Notes: generated from the sequence alone by a model not told the origin. DNA of 43,280 nucleotides from Pseudomonas sp. 14P_8.1_Bac3 (GCF_025466085.1 NZ_JANLOD010000054.1:1-43280), one strand, 5' to 3'. Counted from the stretch's first letter, positions 23,640-32,344 are shown. Made by a program: numbers and translations.

Positions 23640-24538
23640 GTCGGTGACTCTTCGTGCTCAGGTTCTTCCTGTGGCTGACGAGAGTCCCGCTGTTGCTGCT
23701 CCCCGCCGCTGTCGGTCAGCCGCCAGCCAGGGTCGCGGACGTGTTCGAAAGGGGCCTTGAGTTGATCGAAGACCTGGGTGTTGCTCGGGCTGAGCAGCAG
23801 TGGCCGCGCGGGTTCGTCGGGTTCCCGGGTGATGGTTATTTGTCCGCTGACGGGGCCTTTGTTGAAGGGGATTTGCAGGGGGCCGCGGTTCGAATCGGGC
23901 AGGGTTTCGGCTTTCACGTCGGGGGCTGGCCGGGTGGGTGGGGCCTGGAGCAGAGGAACAGGTGCAGCCGAAAATGCAGGGCGCACGCTGTGGAGGATCA
24001 GTATTTCGGGCAGTGGCACGTCGGTGGACACTCGCGATGCTTCCCGGGAAGTGATTGGCGCCTGTCCGGTCGCCTTCGCGAGCAGGCTCGCTCCCACATC
24101 GGATGGCGTTTCCCTGTGAGAGTGGGCCTCCTGCACTCCCACATCGGATGGCGTTTCCTTGTGAGAGTGGGTCTCCTGCACTCCCACACTGGAATGCATT
24201 TCCTTGTGAGAGTGGGTCTCCTGCACTCCCACATTGGAATGCATTTCCTTGTGGGAGCGGGCTTGCTCGCGAAGGCGTCCTGACGGCCCACGAAAATCCA
24301 AACCCGTGGAATGCGCTTCCCCGTGGGAGCGAGCCTGCTCGCGAAGGCGTCCTGGCGTTCCACGAAACTCTGAACCCTGCTGACGCACGCTTAGCGCCGC
24401 CAGCAAATCAAGCACCCCTTGCGGCAACTCATCCTCTTGCGCCGGGACCCGGCAGTCTGGCCGCTCATCCACAACCCCATCGCTGTCAGAGACCGGCACG
24501 TAAGCCGATCCCGCCGCAACCGCGGACATATCCTTCAT
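23636..24538 (-). CDS. spaN: T3SS needle-length ruler SpaN/InvJ (SctP) with REP-derived repeat region
   Basis: Secreted regulator that sets needle length and triggers the SpaS switch. The 300-residue protein is Pro/Gln/Ser rich. Residues 1-56 are family-like. Residues about 57-160 are translated from a REP cluster: two 24-residue units containing GRLREQARSH, then four 15-residue units (S95-H109, S110-H124, S125-H139, S140-A154) built on SHKEMHSSVGVQETH, ending GASLLAKATG. The C-terminal third, with ITITREPDEPARPLLLSPSN and a helical FDQLKAPFEHVRDPGW, fits the switch (T3S4) domain. The frame is intact and both ends show ATGA overlaps (spaM, spaO), so the gene looks functional. Naming rests on position, composition and C-terminal features. 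Confidence 0.82.
   Translation of the reverse strand: MKDMSAVAAGSAYVPVSDSDGVVDERPDCRVPAQEDELPQGVLDLLAALSVRQQGSEFRGTPGRLREQARSHGEAHSTGLDFRGPSGRLREQARSHKEMHSNVGVQETHSHKEMHSSVGVQETHSHKETPSDVGVQEAHSHRETPSDVGASLLAKATGQAPITSREASRVSTDVPLPEILILHSVRPAFSAAPVPLLQAPPTRPAPDVKAETLPDSNRGPLQIPFNKGPVSGQITITREPDEPARPLLLSPSNTQVFDQLKAPFEHVRDPGWRLTDSGGEQQQRDSRQPQEEPEHEESPT
24059..24370. repeat. REP-derived repeat cluster inside spaN
   Basis: Three full 45-base units (24091-24135, 24136-24180, 24181-24225) plus a partial fourth (from 24226) each begin CTCCCACA and contain GTGAGAGTGGG, a degenerate REP core. Canonical REP cores flank them, CGCGAGCAGGCTCGCTCCC (24077-24095) on one side and GTGGGAGCGGGCTTGCTCGC on the other. 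A second canonical copy lies 72 bases further (from 24323). All unit lengths are multiples of three, so spaN stays open. It has no spacer-repeat structure and is not a CRISPR. Confidence 0.85.
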
Positions 24539-24990
24539 CGCCGAACCCCATTCATCTCTTCCATCTCCCGTTCTTCCCGGCGTACCTGCTCGAGCCGTTG
24601 CTCGCGCAACAGCTGCTGCACCGACCGTGCGTACGTGTCGTGTTTGCCCTGCAACAACCGCAGATGCTCGCGCTGCTCCTGCAAGGCCCGTTCAAATTGC
24701 TGGCATTCGCCGTCCACGCGATCGCGCTCCAGGCGCACCCGATCGATCTGCCGACGGATCACCGCCTGGGTGCGCAGCAACGCCAGCAATTGCCCATGAT
24801 CGAGCACGCAATCACTGGCCCGATGGCTGGCCAGCAGGCTTTGCAGCGAGACCTCTTGTTCCTCGAAACCGGCCAGTTCCTGGCGCAGCGGCTGTAGCTG
24901 CTGGCGGGTGCGCCGCACCGCCTGCTCGCCACGCTGTTGGCGAAACTGGCTGAGCGCCAACAGGCGTCGCCGCTCAGGCAATGAGTTCAT
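24535..24990 (-). CDS. spaM: T3SS central stalk protein SpaM/InvI (SctO)
   Basis: Cytoplasmic coiled-coil stalk inside the ATPase hexamer, linking it to the export gate. The 151-residue product is almost entirely one antiparallel coiled coil rich in Gln, Arg, Glu and Leu (QFRQQRGEQAVRRTRQQLQP). Length matches SpaM (147). It overlaps the end of spaL by 17 bases and the start of spaN by four. Identity is from size, composition and order, since the family is poorly conserved. Confidence 0.87.
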   Translation of the reverse strand: MNSLPERRRLLALSQFRQQRGEQAVRRTRQQLQPLRQELAGFEEQEVSLQSLLASHRASDCVLDHGQLLALLRTQAVIRRQIDRVRLERDRVDGECQQFERALQEQREHLRLLQGKHDTYARSVQQLLREQRLEQVRREEREMEEMNGVRR

Positions 24991-26260
24991 GCAGGCTCCG
25001 CAGGGTTTCTTCCGGCGCGCAATATTCGCCCGTCGGCTGACGCAACCAGTGGGTCAAGGCATCGCGACGTTGCAGGGCCCGGTCGTTGGCGGGATCGGCG
25101 CCCTGGGCGTACTCGCCCATGTCGAGGAAGATCTGCAACTGTTCCAGACGGGTCAGGGTTTCCCGGGTCGCGGCGGCCAGGTGCTGCACCTGCCCACTGC
25201 TCACCTGGGTTGCCACGCGGCTGACGCTGCGCAACACGTCGATCGCCGGGTAATGCCCCTTCGCTGCCAGCGCACGGCTGAGGTAGACATGGCCGTCGAG
25301 AATCGAACGAATCTCTTCGGCGATCGGGTCCGGCTCGTCGTCACTCTCCAGCAACACCGTGTACCACGCGGTGATGCTGCCGGATGCGGTGACGCCGGGC
25401 CGCTCCAGCAAACGCGGCAAGGCATCGAACACCGAGGCCGGATACCCGCGCCGCGCCGGTGCTTCGCCGGCGGCCAGCGCCAGGTCGCGGCGGGCGCGGG
25501 CGTATCGGGTCAGCGAGTCCAGCAGCAGCACCACACGCCGGCCCCGGTCGCGGAAATACTCGGCGATGGTCGTGGCCTGCAACGCCGAGTTGCAACGATC
25601 CACCGAGGAAACATCCGAGGTGGCAAACACCACCACGCAACGCGATCGCGTCGGCGACTGGCGCAGGTGCTCGATGAACTCGGTCACTTCCCGTCCACGC
25701 TCGCCGATCAAACCGATGACAAAAACATCGGCCTCACCGTGGCTGATCAGCATGTTGATCAACGTGGTTTTGCCGGACCCGGCCGCGGCAAAAATACCGA
25801 TGCGCTGACCGACTCCGCAGGTCAGCAAACCATCGATGACGCGAATACCGGTGTTCAACGGCTCGGCGACTGGCCGGCGCTGGTGGTACGCCGGCGGGTC
25901 GGCGTCCACCGAATAATCCTGCGGCACCACAACTGTCGACGGCGCCAGTCGCTCGACGATGTTGCCTTGCGGATCGACCACGCTGCCGAGCAAGGCATCG
26001 CTGCAACTCAGGCGCAAGGTCGAGCCGGTCGGTACGATCATCGATTCCCTCGACAACCCTTTGCCATCGCCGAGCAGACTGAGCACCACCGCGCCAGGCT
26101 TGAAGCCGATGACCTGCGCCCTGGCCGCCACCTGCGGTGAACGCCAATGGCGGCGCACTTCGCAGACTTCACCGATGACCACACCCTCCAGCGCCGCTTC
26201 CAGCAACGGACCGCTCAAGCGCAAAGGGTGGGCCGCGTGCCGCTCCAGGCGCAGGCTCAT
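24974..26260 (-). CDS. invC: T3SS export ATPase InvC/SpaL (SctN)
   Basis: Hexameric ATPase at the base of the export channel that unfolds substrates and strips chaperones. The 428-residue product (InvC is 431) has Walker A AAAGSGKTT at about 158-166, the IGLIGERGREVTEF motif, Walker B in VVLLLDSLTRYARA near 240-250 and the conserved GEAPARRGYPASVFDALPRL. ATG at 26260 (MSLRLERHAA) overlaps the invB stop as ATGA; a six-residue extension is less likely. All catalytic motifs are intact. Confidence 0.97.
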   Translation of the reverse strand: MSLRLERHAAHPLRLSGPLLEAALEGVVIGEVCEVRRHWRSPQVAARAQVIGFKPGAVVLSLLGDGKGLSRESMIVPTGSTLRLSCSDALLGSVVDPQGNIVERLAPSTVVVPQDYSVDADPPAYHQRRPVAEPLNTGIRVIDGLLTCGVGQRIGIFAAAGSGKTTLINMLISHGEADVFVIGLIGERGREVTEFIEHLRQSPTRSRCVVVFATSDVSSVDRCNSALQATTIAEYFRDRGRRVVLLLDSLTRYARARRDLALAAGEAPARRGYPASVFDALPRLLERPGVTASGSITAWYTVLLESDDEPDPIAEEIRSILDGHVYLSRALAAKGHYPAIDVLRSVSRVATQVSSGQVQHLAAATRETLTRLEQLQIFLDMGEYAQGADPANDRALQRRDALTHWLRQPTGEYCAPEETLRSLHELIA

Positions 26261-26664
26261 CGGCGCAACAGGTCGCACAGGGTTTCGACTGACTGCACAA
26301 AACCGTCCAGGGCCTGGGCAAAATGCTCGGCGTCACTCAACGCGAGGTCATTGGCCATCAGGCGCAGTTCGAGCTGGCCCTGGACTTCGCACAGGTGCAA
26401 CTGTCCGGTGCGGGGAAATCGCTGACCTTCCAGCAGGAACTGCATCAAGTCGAACGCGCAATGGGTCATGACGTTGGGGGTCGCCTGCGCGACGGCCGCC
26501 CAGATCCACACATCGCCCTCCACCACCGCTACGTTGACATCGGGCAGGTTGTTCATGCGCATCTCGATGGTGCTGTGGCTGTCGAAGTGGCCTATCTGGC
26601 TGTCCACGCAACCACTGTGGCGCAGCGCGTCACGCAGCAGGTCGGCGATATCGATGGGGATCAT
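26257..26664 (-). CDS. invB: T3SS effector chaperone InvB/Spa15 (class IB)
   Basis: Small acidic dimeric chaperone that in Salmonella delivers SipA and SopE-type effectors to the machine. The 135-residue protein has the class I secretion-chaperone alternation of helices and strands, with VAVVEGDVWIWAAV in the middle and a C-terminal helix (AEHFAQALDGFVQSVETLCDLL). It lies 12 bases after invA. Its retention without a visible sipA suggests client effectors elsewhere, or that the downstream candidate effector is a client. Confidence 0.9.
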   Translation of the reverse strand: MIPIDIADLLRDALRHSGCVDSQIGHFDSHSTIEMRMNNLPDVNVAVVEGDVWIWAAVAQATPNVMTHCAFDLMQFLLEGQRFPRTGQLHLCEVQGQLELRLMANDLALSDAEHFAQALDGFVQSVETLCDLLRR

Positions 26665-26676
26665 TGTCGGGTTTCC

Positions 26677-28728
26677 TCAGAGGGTCTTGATGACGTTGAC
26701 CGAGATGGTCTCGGAGATTTCGCCGAACGACATCACGTCCAGCTCGCGGAACCGCCCTTCGATCAGCTTCTTGATGTAGCGCCGCACATCCACCGAACAC
26801 AGCAGCACCATGTCCTTCTGCGCAATGTGCAGGCTGTCGAGGCCCACGCTGAGGCGGTCCATCAATTCTTCCGACTCCGCCGGTTCGAGGTTGATGAAAC
26901 TGCCGCCGGAGGTTTGCCGGATGCCCCGGCGCACCACCTCTTCGAACTCCGGCGACAACAGCAGCACGCGCAGGTCATTGCCGTGGGCGAACTTGTTGCT
27001 GATGTAGCGCGCCATCGCGCCGCGCACATGCTCGACCAGCGCCAGCACGTCCTTTTCCCGCGACGCCCAATGGGCCAGGGATTCGAGAATCAGCTTCATG
27101 TTGCGCACGGAAATGCGCTCGCCGATCAGCCGTTGCAGGACCTCGGCGATCTTCTGCACCGTGACGTGGCGATAGACTTCCTTGAGCAGGTCGGGATAGC
27201 GGCTCTCCATTTCGTCGAGCAGTTGCTTGGTCTCCTGCACGCCGAAAAACTCCTGGATATTGCGCGCCAGCAAGGTGACCAGGCAGCGATAACATTCCTC
27301 GTCCGCCGGGCGCAGTTGATAGCCCAGTTGCTGCACCCGTTCGTGGTCGGCGGCGTTGACCCAGACACTGCCGAGGCGATTGCTGTCGTTGCCGCGCACC
27401 AGGTTGAACCCCAGGGAATCAAGGTCCGGCGAGTAGTCGAGCAAACGCCAGTGATCGAAATGGATGTCGAACTGCTCGGCGCGCACCTCGTTGATCAGCA
27501 CGGCCACTTGATGCGCCGACAATGCCTCGCTGGCGCGAAATTGCGGCTCGGGAATACGCAGCCCGTAGTCGACGAAAAACTGGCTGCGAAAGCGCGCGGC
27601 CCAACGGGCCTTGGTCAACGCGTCGAATTGCGCCGTCGGCACGAGCAACATCAGGGCGACGGTTTCCGTGGCGATGTTGTCGATGTCTTCCAGTAACCCC
27701 GAGCCGGTTTGCTGCGCGCCGGGATCGCTGGCGGCAGCGTGGCTTTCACTGGAGTCGGCGACGCGTGAGGCTTTGCGCTGACGGATAAACACCACCAGCG
27801 CCAGCAACGCGGCAATGGGCAGAAAGGTCAGCAGCGGGAAACCCGGCAGCAAGCCAACACCCACCGCCAGCACCGCGGTGACACCCATCACGAACGGGTT
27901 GCCGAGCATCTGCGCCAGCATGTTGCGCCCCAGGTTGCTGTCGTCGCCGTTGACGCGGGTGACGATGAAGCCGGCGCCGATGGCAATCAGCAACGCCGGA
28001 ATCTGCGCGACCAGGCCATCGCCGATGGTCAGCAAGGTGTAGGTCGACAGGGCCGTCGACATGTCCATGCCCATCTGCCCGGCACCGATGGCCATGCCGC
28101 CGATGAAGTTGACGAAAATGATGATGATGCCGGCGATCGCGTCACCCTTGATGAACTTCATCGCGCCGTCGAACGAACCGTACAACTGGCTTTCACGCTC
28201 CAGCACGCTGCGTTTTTCCTTGGCTTCCTCGGCGGTCATGGCGCCCGCCTTGAGGTCACCGTCGATGCTCATCTGCTTGCCCGGCATGCCGTCCAGCGAG
28301 AAGCGTGCCGCGACTTCGGCGACCCGCTCCGAGCCTTTGGTGATGACGATGAACTGGACAATGGTGACGATGGAAAAAATCACGAAGCCCACCACCAGGC
28401 TTTCACCGATCACGAATTCGCCGAACGAGGCGATGATCTCCCCCGCATCCGCCTGGCTCAGGATCAAGCGGCTGGTGCTGATCGACAGCGCCAGGCGAAA
28501 CAAGGTGGTCAGCAGCAGCAACGCCGGAAATGTGGAAAAGCTGAGGATGCGTTCGATGTAGAACGAGCCCATGAACACCAGCAACGAAATGACGATGTTC
28601 AGGCCGATGAGGAAATCCACCAGCACGGTCGGCAACGGAATGATCAGCATGGCGATGATCATCACCATGAGGGTCAGGATCAGCAGTTCCGGGCGAGCGC
28701 TGACGTTGCGCAAAAACACATTGAGCAT
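26677..28728 (-). CDS. invA: T3SS major export gate protein InvA (SctV)
   Basis: Nonameric inner-membrane export gate. The 683-residue product (InvA is 685) has seven or eight membrane helices in the first 330 residues, the FHIPEP-family loop with RFSLDGMPGKQMSIDGDL, and a large cytoplasmic domain (about 360-683) that docks chaperone-substrate complexes. No truncation or frame break is seen. It starts 23 bases after invE. Identification is very strong. Confidence 0.98.
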   Translation of the reverse strand: MLNVFLRNVSARPELLILTLMVMIIAMLIIPLPTVLVDFLIGLNIVISLLVFMGSFYIERILSFSTFPALLLLTTLFRLALSISTSRLILSQADAGEIIASFGEFVIGESLVVGFVIFSIVTIVQFIVITKGSERVAEVAARFSLDGMPGKQMSIDGDLKAGAMTAEEAKEKRSVLERESQLYGSFDGAMKFIKGDAIAGIIIIFVNFIGGMAIGAGQMGMDMSTALSTYTLLTIGDGLVAQIPALLIAIGAGFIVTRVNGDDSNLGRNMLAQMLGNPFVMGVTAVLAVGVGLLPGFPLLTFLPIAALLALVVFIRQRKASRVADSSESHAAASDPGAQQTGSGLLEDIDNIATETVALMLLVPTAQFDALTKARWAARFRSQFFVDYGLRIPEPQFRASEALSAHQVAVLINEVRAEQFDIHFDHWRLLDYSPDLDSLGFNLVRGNDSNRLGSVWVNAADHERVQQLGYQLRPADEECYRCLVTLLARNIQEFFGVQETKQLLDEMESRYPDLLKEVYRHVTVQKIAEVLQRLIGERISVRNMKLILESLAHWASREKDVLALVEHVRGAMARYISNKFAHGNDLRVLLLSPEFEEVVRRGIRQTSGGSFINLEPAESEELMDRLSVGLDSLHIAQKDMVLLCSVDVRRYIKKLIEGRFRELDVMSFGEISETISVNVIKTL

Positions 28729-28751
28729 GGCCGGTCAGCTCCGCGAGACAA

Positions 28752-29858
28752 TCATGAGCCACCGCCAGGACGCCGATGCGCGATGCCTTCGTGGGCGAAG
28801 GCAATGTCCGCCAGACGCGAGAACTGCTGCGCCAGACGTTGCGGCGCGTCTTCATCGACGAACAGCGACAGCGGCAGTTGCAGGCTGAACCGCCGTACCG
28901 TCTGCAGCAGCGTCGAGCGTTCACGGTGCGCGCTCAGCAGCACCCGCTCACCGAGCACGCCCAGCAGCAACTGGTCGAGTTCATCCGGGTAGCTCAGCAG
29001 ACCGAACAGGAACACCAGCCAGTCGGATTCATCCGGGTTGTGCTGGCAGATCAGTACATCGCCGAGAAGACCGCCGATGAACAGTGCATCGGCAGAGCGC
29101 AGGCGTTTGAGGTCGGTCAGCCGGGCGAACAGTTGGCCAAATTCCATGCGCGAGCAACTGGGGTCCTGGGCGCTGATATCGGTGAGCAGCGCTGCCTCGA
29201 TGAAGGCCAGTACGTCGCTGCGCTGACTCGAGCCGTACTGGGCAATCCAGTCCTGATAACAGCTGACCGGGCCTTCATCGGACTCGAGAAAATCCCGGTA
29301 CGTTTCGCGCAACAACGCCGCGCGCACGGCCATGCTCCTGCCGAACATCCGCGCCTTGAGCGCCGCGTTGATGCCGGCGTTCAGGCGCTTGGGAGACGCT
29401 TGGGCGACCACCGTTTGCACCAGGGTTTCGAGGCGCTGGCGGGTGGTCTTCTCCAGGCTTTTGCGGCGCAACAGTGCGCGCAGGACCAACGTCAGGTCGC
29501 TGTCATCGGCGAACAGCTTGCGCGCCATTTGCAGCAACCAGGCGATAGGTTTATCAGCGAGCCGCGCCAGGGCGAGGATCGGCCGCACCTTGGGCAGGGT
29601 GTCGTCGTCCAGCACTCTTTCGAAGGTGTCGGTCAGGCTGTCGGACTTCAGTTCGAAGTGCCGACGAGCACGAAACTGCGTCAACGCCGCGGACATTTCA
29701 TCGCTGATTTGCACCAGACGCTGCGCAACAGCTGCCGTGCCGCTGTCCTCCAGATCGGCATCCGCCGTCGCCTGTGGTTGCGGATGCTCGGCCGCCTTCT
29801 CGGCATTCAGCCGTGCCTGGGCCGCCCGCCCGCTGGTGGATACCGGCGGCAAGATCAT
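28752..29858 (-). CDS. invE: T3SS gatekeeper InvE/MxiC (SctW)
   Basis: Cytoplasmic gatekeeper that makes translocators leave before effectors. The 368-residue product (InvE is 372) is all-helical, with a flexible N-terminal 60 residues and HrpJ-like then TyeA-like helical domains. SLTDTFERVLDDDTLPKVRPI and the LLSYPDELDQLLLGVLGERV region match the family. ATG at 29858 overlaps the invG stop as ATGA. It precedes invA as in SPI-1. Confidence 0.93.
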   Translation of the reverse strand: MILPPVSTSGRAAQARLNAEKAAEHPQPQATADADLEDSGTAAVAQRLVQISDEMSAALTQFRARRHFELKSDSLTDTFERVLDDDTLPKVRPILALARLADKPIAWLLQMARKLFADDSDLTLVLRALLRRKSLEKTTRQRLETLVQTVVAQASPKRLNAGINAALKARMFGRSMAVRAALLRETYRDFLESDEGPVSCYQDWIAQYGSSQRSDVLAFIEAALLTDISAQDPSCSRMEFGQLFARLTDLKRLRSADALFIGGLLGDVLICQHNPDESDWLVFLFGLLSYPDELDQLLLGVLGERVLLSAHRERSTLLQTVRRFSLQLPLSLFVDEDAPQRLAQQFSRLADIAFAHEGIAHRRPGGGS

Positions 29859-31498
29859 TTTTCAGAGGCCCGGAAGTAACTGCGTCGCAGCCGTTCGTGC
29901 TGTTCCGGAGTCAGCAACTGCGACGGCGGCTCGATGACGGACGGCGCTAGCGCACCACTAATTTCCTTGGGCTGGATCAGGAAGACTCGCACGGTATTCG
30001 CCGAGCGACTCTGCCGATAGCTGAACAGCCGACCGATCCACGGAATTGAGCCCAGCAGCGGAATCCGGCCAATCTGCTCGCCATGATCGTCGCGCGTGAA
30101 ACCGCCCACCAGCAGGCTTTTACCCGGTGGAACCCGCGCCACCGTGCTGATCCGGGTACGGCCGACCGTTGGCAGCGCGTTCGCTCGTTCGCCCTGGCCA
30201 GGGTTTTCGATTTCGTTGCCGTCTTCGATCGTGAGCGACATTTCAATCTCGTCCGCCTGGGCGAAACGCGGCAACACGCTGACGAGCGTGCCGTAGGTCA
30301 CGTGCTGCAAATCGACACTGCGCTCGCCCACCAGTGGCGCGTAAAACGTGCGGTTGTTGTCGAAAATCGCCGGCACGTTTTCTTGGGTCAGGATCATCGG
30401 CCGCGACACCACATTCGCCCGGCTGGTGCGTTCCAGCGCCATGATCTGCATCACGAACGACGCGCCATCGAGGGTGGTCGTCGATCCCGCGTTAAGCGAC
30501 ATGGTGAGTTTGCCGCCCGACTTCAGCCCGCCTTGCCAGTTGATCCCCAGTTGATTGAGTTCGTCCTTGTGCAGGTCAATGATCCACAACGACAGCTCTA
30601 CGTGGCGCTTGGGCACGTCCAGCGCGCTGACGAGGTTCTCGATGAAGTGCACCTGCTCAGGCAGGCCCTTGACCAGCAGGCTGTTGGTATCGGGATAGGC
30701 CACGACGCGAATGTTGCCGGCGGCGGTGTCGCGCGCGAGGATGCGCGGCGCGGACGGGCCCTGATCCGACGCAGCACTGGCCAGGCCGGCCAAGGGAAAC
30801 GCCGGCATCAGGCCCGGCGATGGCGGCGCTTGCGCCACGGCGGGTTCGACACCGTTGCGCTCGCCGCGCAGCAACGCTTCGATCACCGTCGCCAGCCCGG
30901 GAATGGTCACCTTGTCGTCGCGCAGCTCGTATTTGCGGTCGCTGACGAAGGTGTTGCGCACCTGAATCACGCCGATCTGTTGCTTGCCCAGCAGCAGTTC
31001 CGAGCGCTGGTTATCCATCAAGCTGGCGGCTTGCGTCACCAGATCGACATACATCGGCGGACCGGATACGTGGAACGTGCGCAGGCCATCATGACGCAGG
31101 GGATAACGGCGATCGTGCAAGCCGGAGCGTTCGAGGAACGCTTGGAGTTTCGCCACCGTCAGGGTTTGCAGCGACACCATCGAGCTTTTCAGTTCCGCGG
31201 CGTCGTACAGATAAATGGCCTGGCCGTCGCTGTACCAGATCAGGCCCATTTTCGCGGCGGTTCGCTCAAAGGTTTGTTGAGCTTCAAGCAGATCGAACGT
31301 CCCGGATATGCGCTTGGCCGCGGCGGCTTTGCTGACGATGACCGGTTTGCCCAGCGGGCCGGACAGCTCGCTGAAAAAAGTGCGCGCGCTCTGTTCACGG
31401 GCCTCGAACTGATAGACGGTGGCCTGCGCGGCCAATGGCGCGAACAGCCATCCAGTGATTAGGCAGAGGGACAACAGCGTGATCGATCGGCGGTTCAT
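29855..31498 (-). CDS. invG: T3SS outer-membrane secretin InvG (SctC)
   Basis: Forms the outer-membrane ring through which the needle passes. The 547-residue product (InvG is 562) has a signal peptide (about 1-26, ending AAQA), N0/N1/N3 periplasmic domains and the secretin core with VPPGKSLLVGGF and IPLLGSIPWIGRLFSYR near the C-terminus. It has a short C-terminal tail. No InvH-type pilotin gene is present, so targeting may use another lipoprotein or none. It starts four bases after the invF stop. Confidence 0.97.
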   Translation of the reverse strand: MNRRSITLLSLCLITGWLFAPLAAQATVYQFEAREQSARTFFSELSGPLGKPVIVSKAAAAKRISGTFDLLEAQQTFERTAAKMGLIWYSDGQAIYLYDAAELKSSMVSLQTLTVAKLQAFLERSGLHDRRYPLRHDGLRTFHVSGPPMYVDLVTQAASLMDNQRSELLLGKQQIGVIQVRNTFVSDRKYELRDDKVTIPGLATVIEALLRGERNGVEPAVAQAPPSPGLMPAFPLAGLASAASDQGPSAPRILARDTAAGNIRVVAYPDTNSLLVKGLPEQVHFIENLVSALDVPKRHVELSLWIIDLHKDELNQLGINWQGGLKSGGKLTMSLNAGSTTTLDGASFVMQIMALERTSRANVVSRPMILTQENVPAIFDNNRTFYAPLVGERSVDLQHVTYGTLVSVLPRFAQADEIEMSLTIEDGNEIENPGQGERANALPTVGRTRISTVARVPPGKSLLVGGFTRDDHGEQIGRIPLLGSIPWIGRLFSYRQSRSANTVRVFLIQPKEISGALAPSVIEPPSQLLTPEQHERLRRSYFRASEK

Positions 31499-31502
31499 CG
31501 GC

Positions 31503-32216
31503 TCACTTGCCCGGCAGGAAGGTGATGTCCGAGAGACTGCTCGGTGTGAAGCCCACCAGTTCGCGGATTTCCTTGGAGAAGTGCGAAGACGAAGCGAAGC
31601 CGAATTCCAGGGCGACGTCGGTCAGCGAGCCCTCCTGCAAGCTCATGTTCAATAGCGCCCTGGCCGTGCGCCAACCGCGCAAGGCCGGTTTGGCCGCGCT
31701 CCCCAGCGCCTGGTGGCACAGTCGACGAAAATGCGACACCGACACCCCATAGCGTTGCGCCAGGTCGGTCAGTTTTTCACTGCGCGTGCCCTGCTCAAGC
31801 AGGAAGCGTACAAGCCCGTAACTCTCGGTATGCCGCAGCACGCCGGCGAAACGCTGAAACGCCGGACTGCCGCCCATGGCCTGCTCGATGTACCAACGCT
31901 CCAGTGCGCGCTCTGACCGGACAGCTTCGTGAGTCACCGGCAGCATCGCCCACAAGCCATGGCGCGGCCGTTGGTCGATCTGCGCATCACCGAGGTCGAT
32001 AAACACCTGTAGTTTCACCAGGAGCGATTCAGACAGCGGCCGCACCTGCACGCAGCCGCCGCACATTTGCAGGGCCTCGCCGACCGCGATCAGCCCTTCC
32101 CAGCCTGCAGGCAGTCGATGGTGTTGCACCGAGTCCAGCAGCAGGGTCGATTCGCTGACACGCAGGTGCAACACGCGCTCGCCGGAACGAGCATCAGGGA
32201 ATGTGATGGTGTGCAC
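31503..32216 (-). CDS. invF: AraC-family T3SS activator InvF
   Basis: Transcription activator that in Salmonella works with SicA to turn on effector and sic-sip genes. The 237-residue product has a variable N-terminal domain and a C-terminal AraC double helix-turn-helix (about 140-232) with LTDLAQRYGVSVSHFRRLCHQ and LTDVALEFGFASSSHFSKEI. The start is GTG at 32216, supported by a near-perfect AAGGAGG site six bases upstream. It is the first gene of the inv-spa string and thus marks its promoter region (32217-32430). Confidence 0.94.
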   Translation of the reverse strand: MHTITFPDARSGERVLHLRVSESTLLLDSVQHHRLPAGWEGLIAVGEALQMCGGCVQVRPLSESLLVKLQVFIDLGDAQIDQRPRHGLWAMLPVTHEAVRSERALERWYIEQAMGGSPAFQRFAGVLRHTESYGLVRFLLEQGTRSEKLTDLAQRYGVSVSHFRRLCHQALGSAAKPALRGWRTARALLNMSLQEGSLTDVALEFGFASSSHFSKEIRELVGFTPSSLSDITFLPGK

Positions 32217-32323
32217 GCCAACCTCCTTTGCGGCCTGACGATGAAGGTTCGGCAGGATGAAAGAACGGGCGCGGGAAGTCCTGATGGAAAGCTGATGAAA
32301 CCCGGGCAGGCAAGATTATTGCG

Positions 32324-32344
32324 ATGAGTGAAATGAGTGAAATG
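32324..32344. promoter_or_regulatory. 9-bp tandem direct repeat upstream of invF
   Basis: ATGAGTGAA occurs twice in direct succession (32324-32332, 32333-32341) and is followed by ATG. On the invF strand this reads TTCACTCAT repeated. It lies 108-128 bases upstream of the invF start, in the only gap where the inv-spa promoter can be. Helically phased short direct repeats are typical of AraC or OmpR/HilA-type sites. The repeat is clear; the binding role is inference. Confidence 0.4.

Noticed and set aside
24091..24270. CRISPR-like array
   Set aside because: Units are directly abutting 45-base tandem copies with no spacers, in frame inside spaN, and match REP arms. No cas gene is present.
23636..24538. 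spaN as a pseudogene destroyed by REP insertion
   Set aside because: The frame is intact across all repeat units, the C-terminal region is retained and overlaps with spaM and spaO are precise. Function remains unproven.
30083..31462. 459-codon open frame on the plus strand
   Set aside because: Antisense shadow of the secretin gene invG; no domain recognised.
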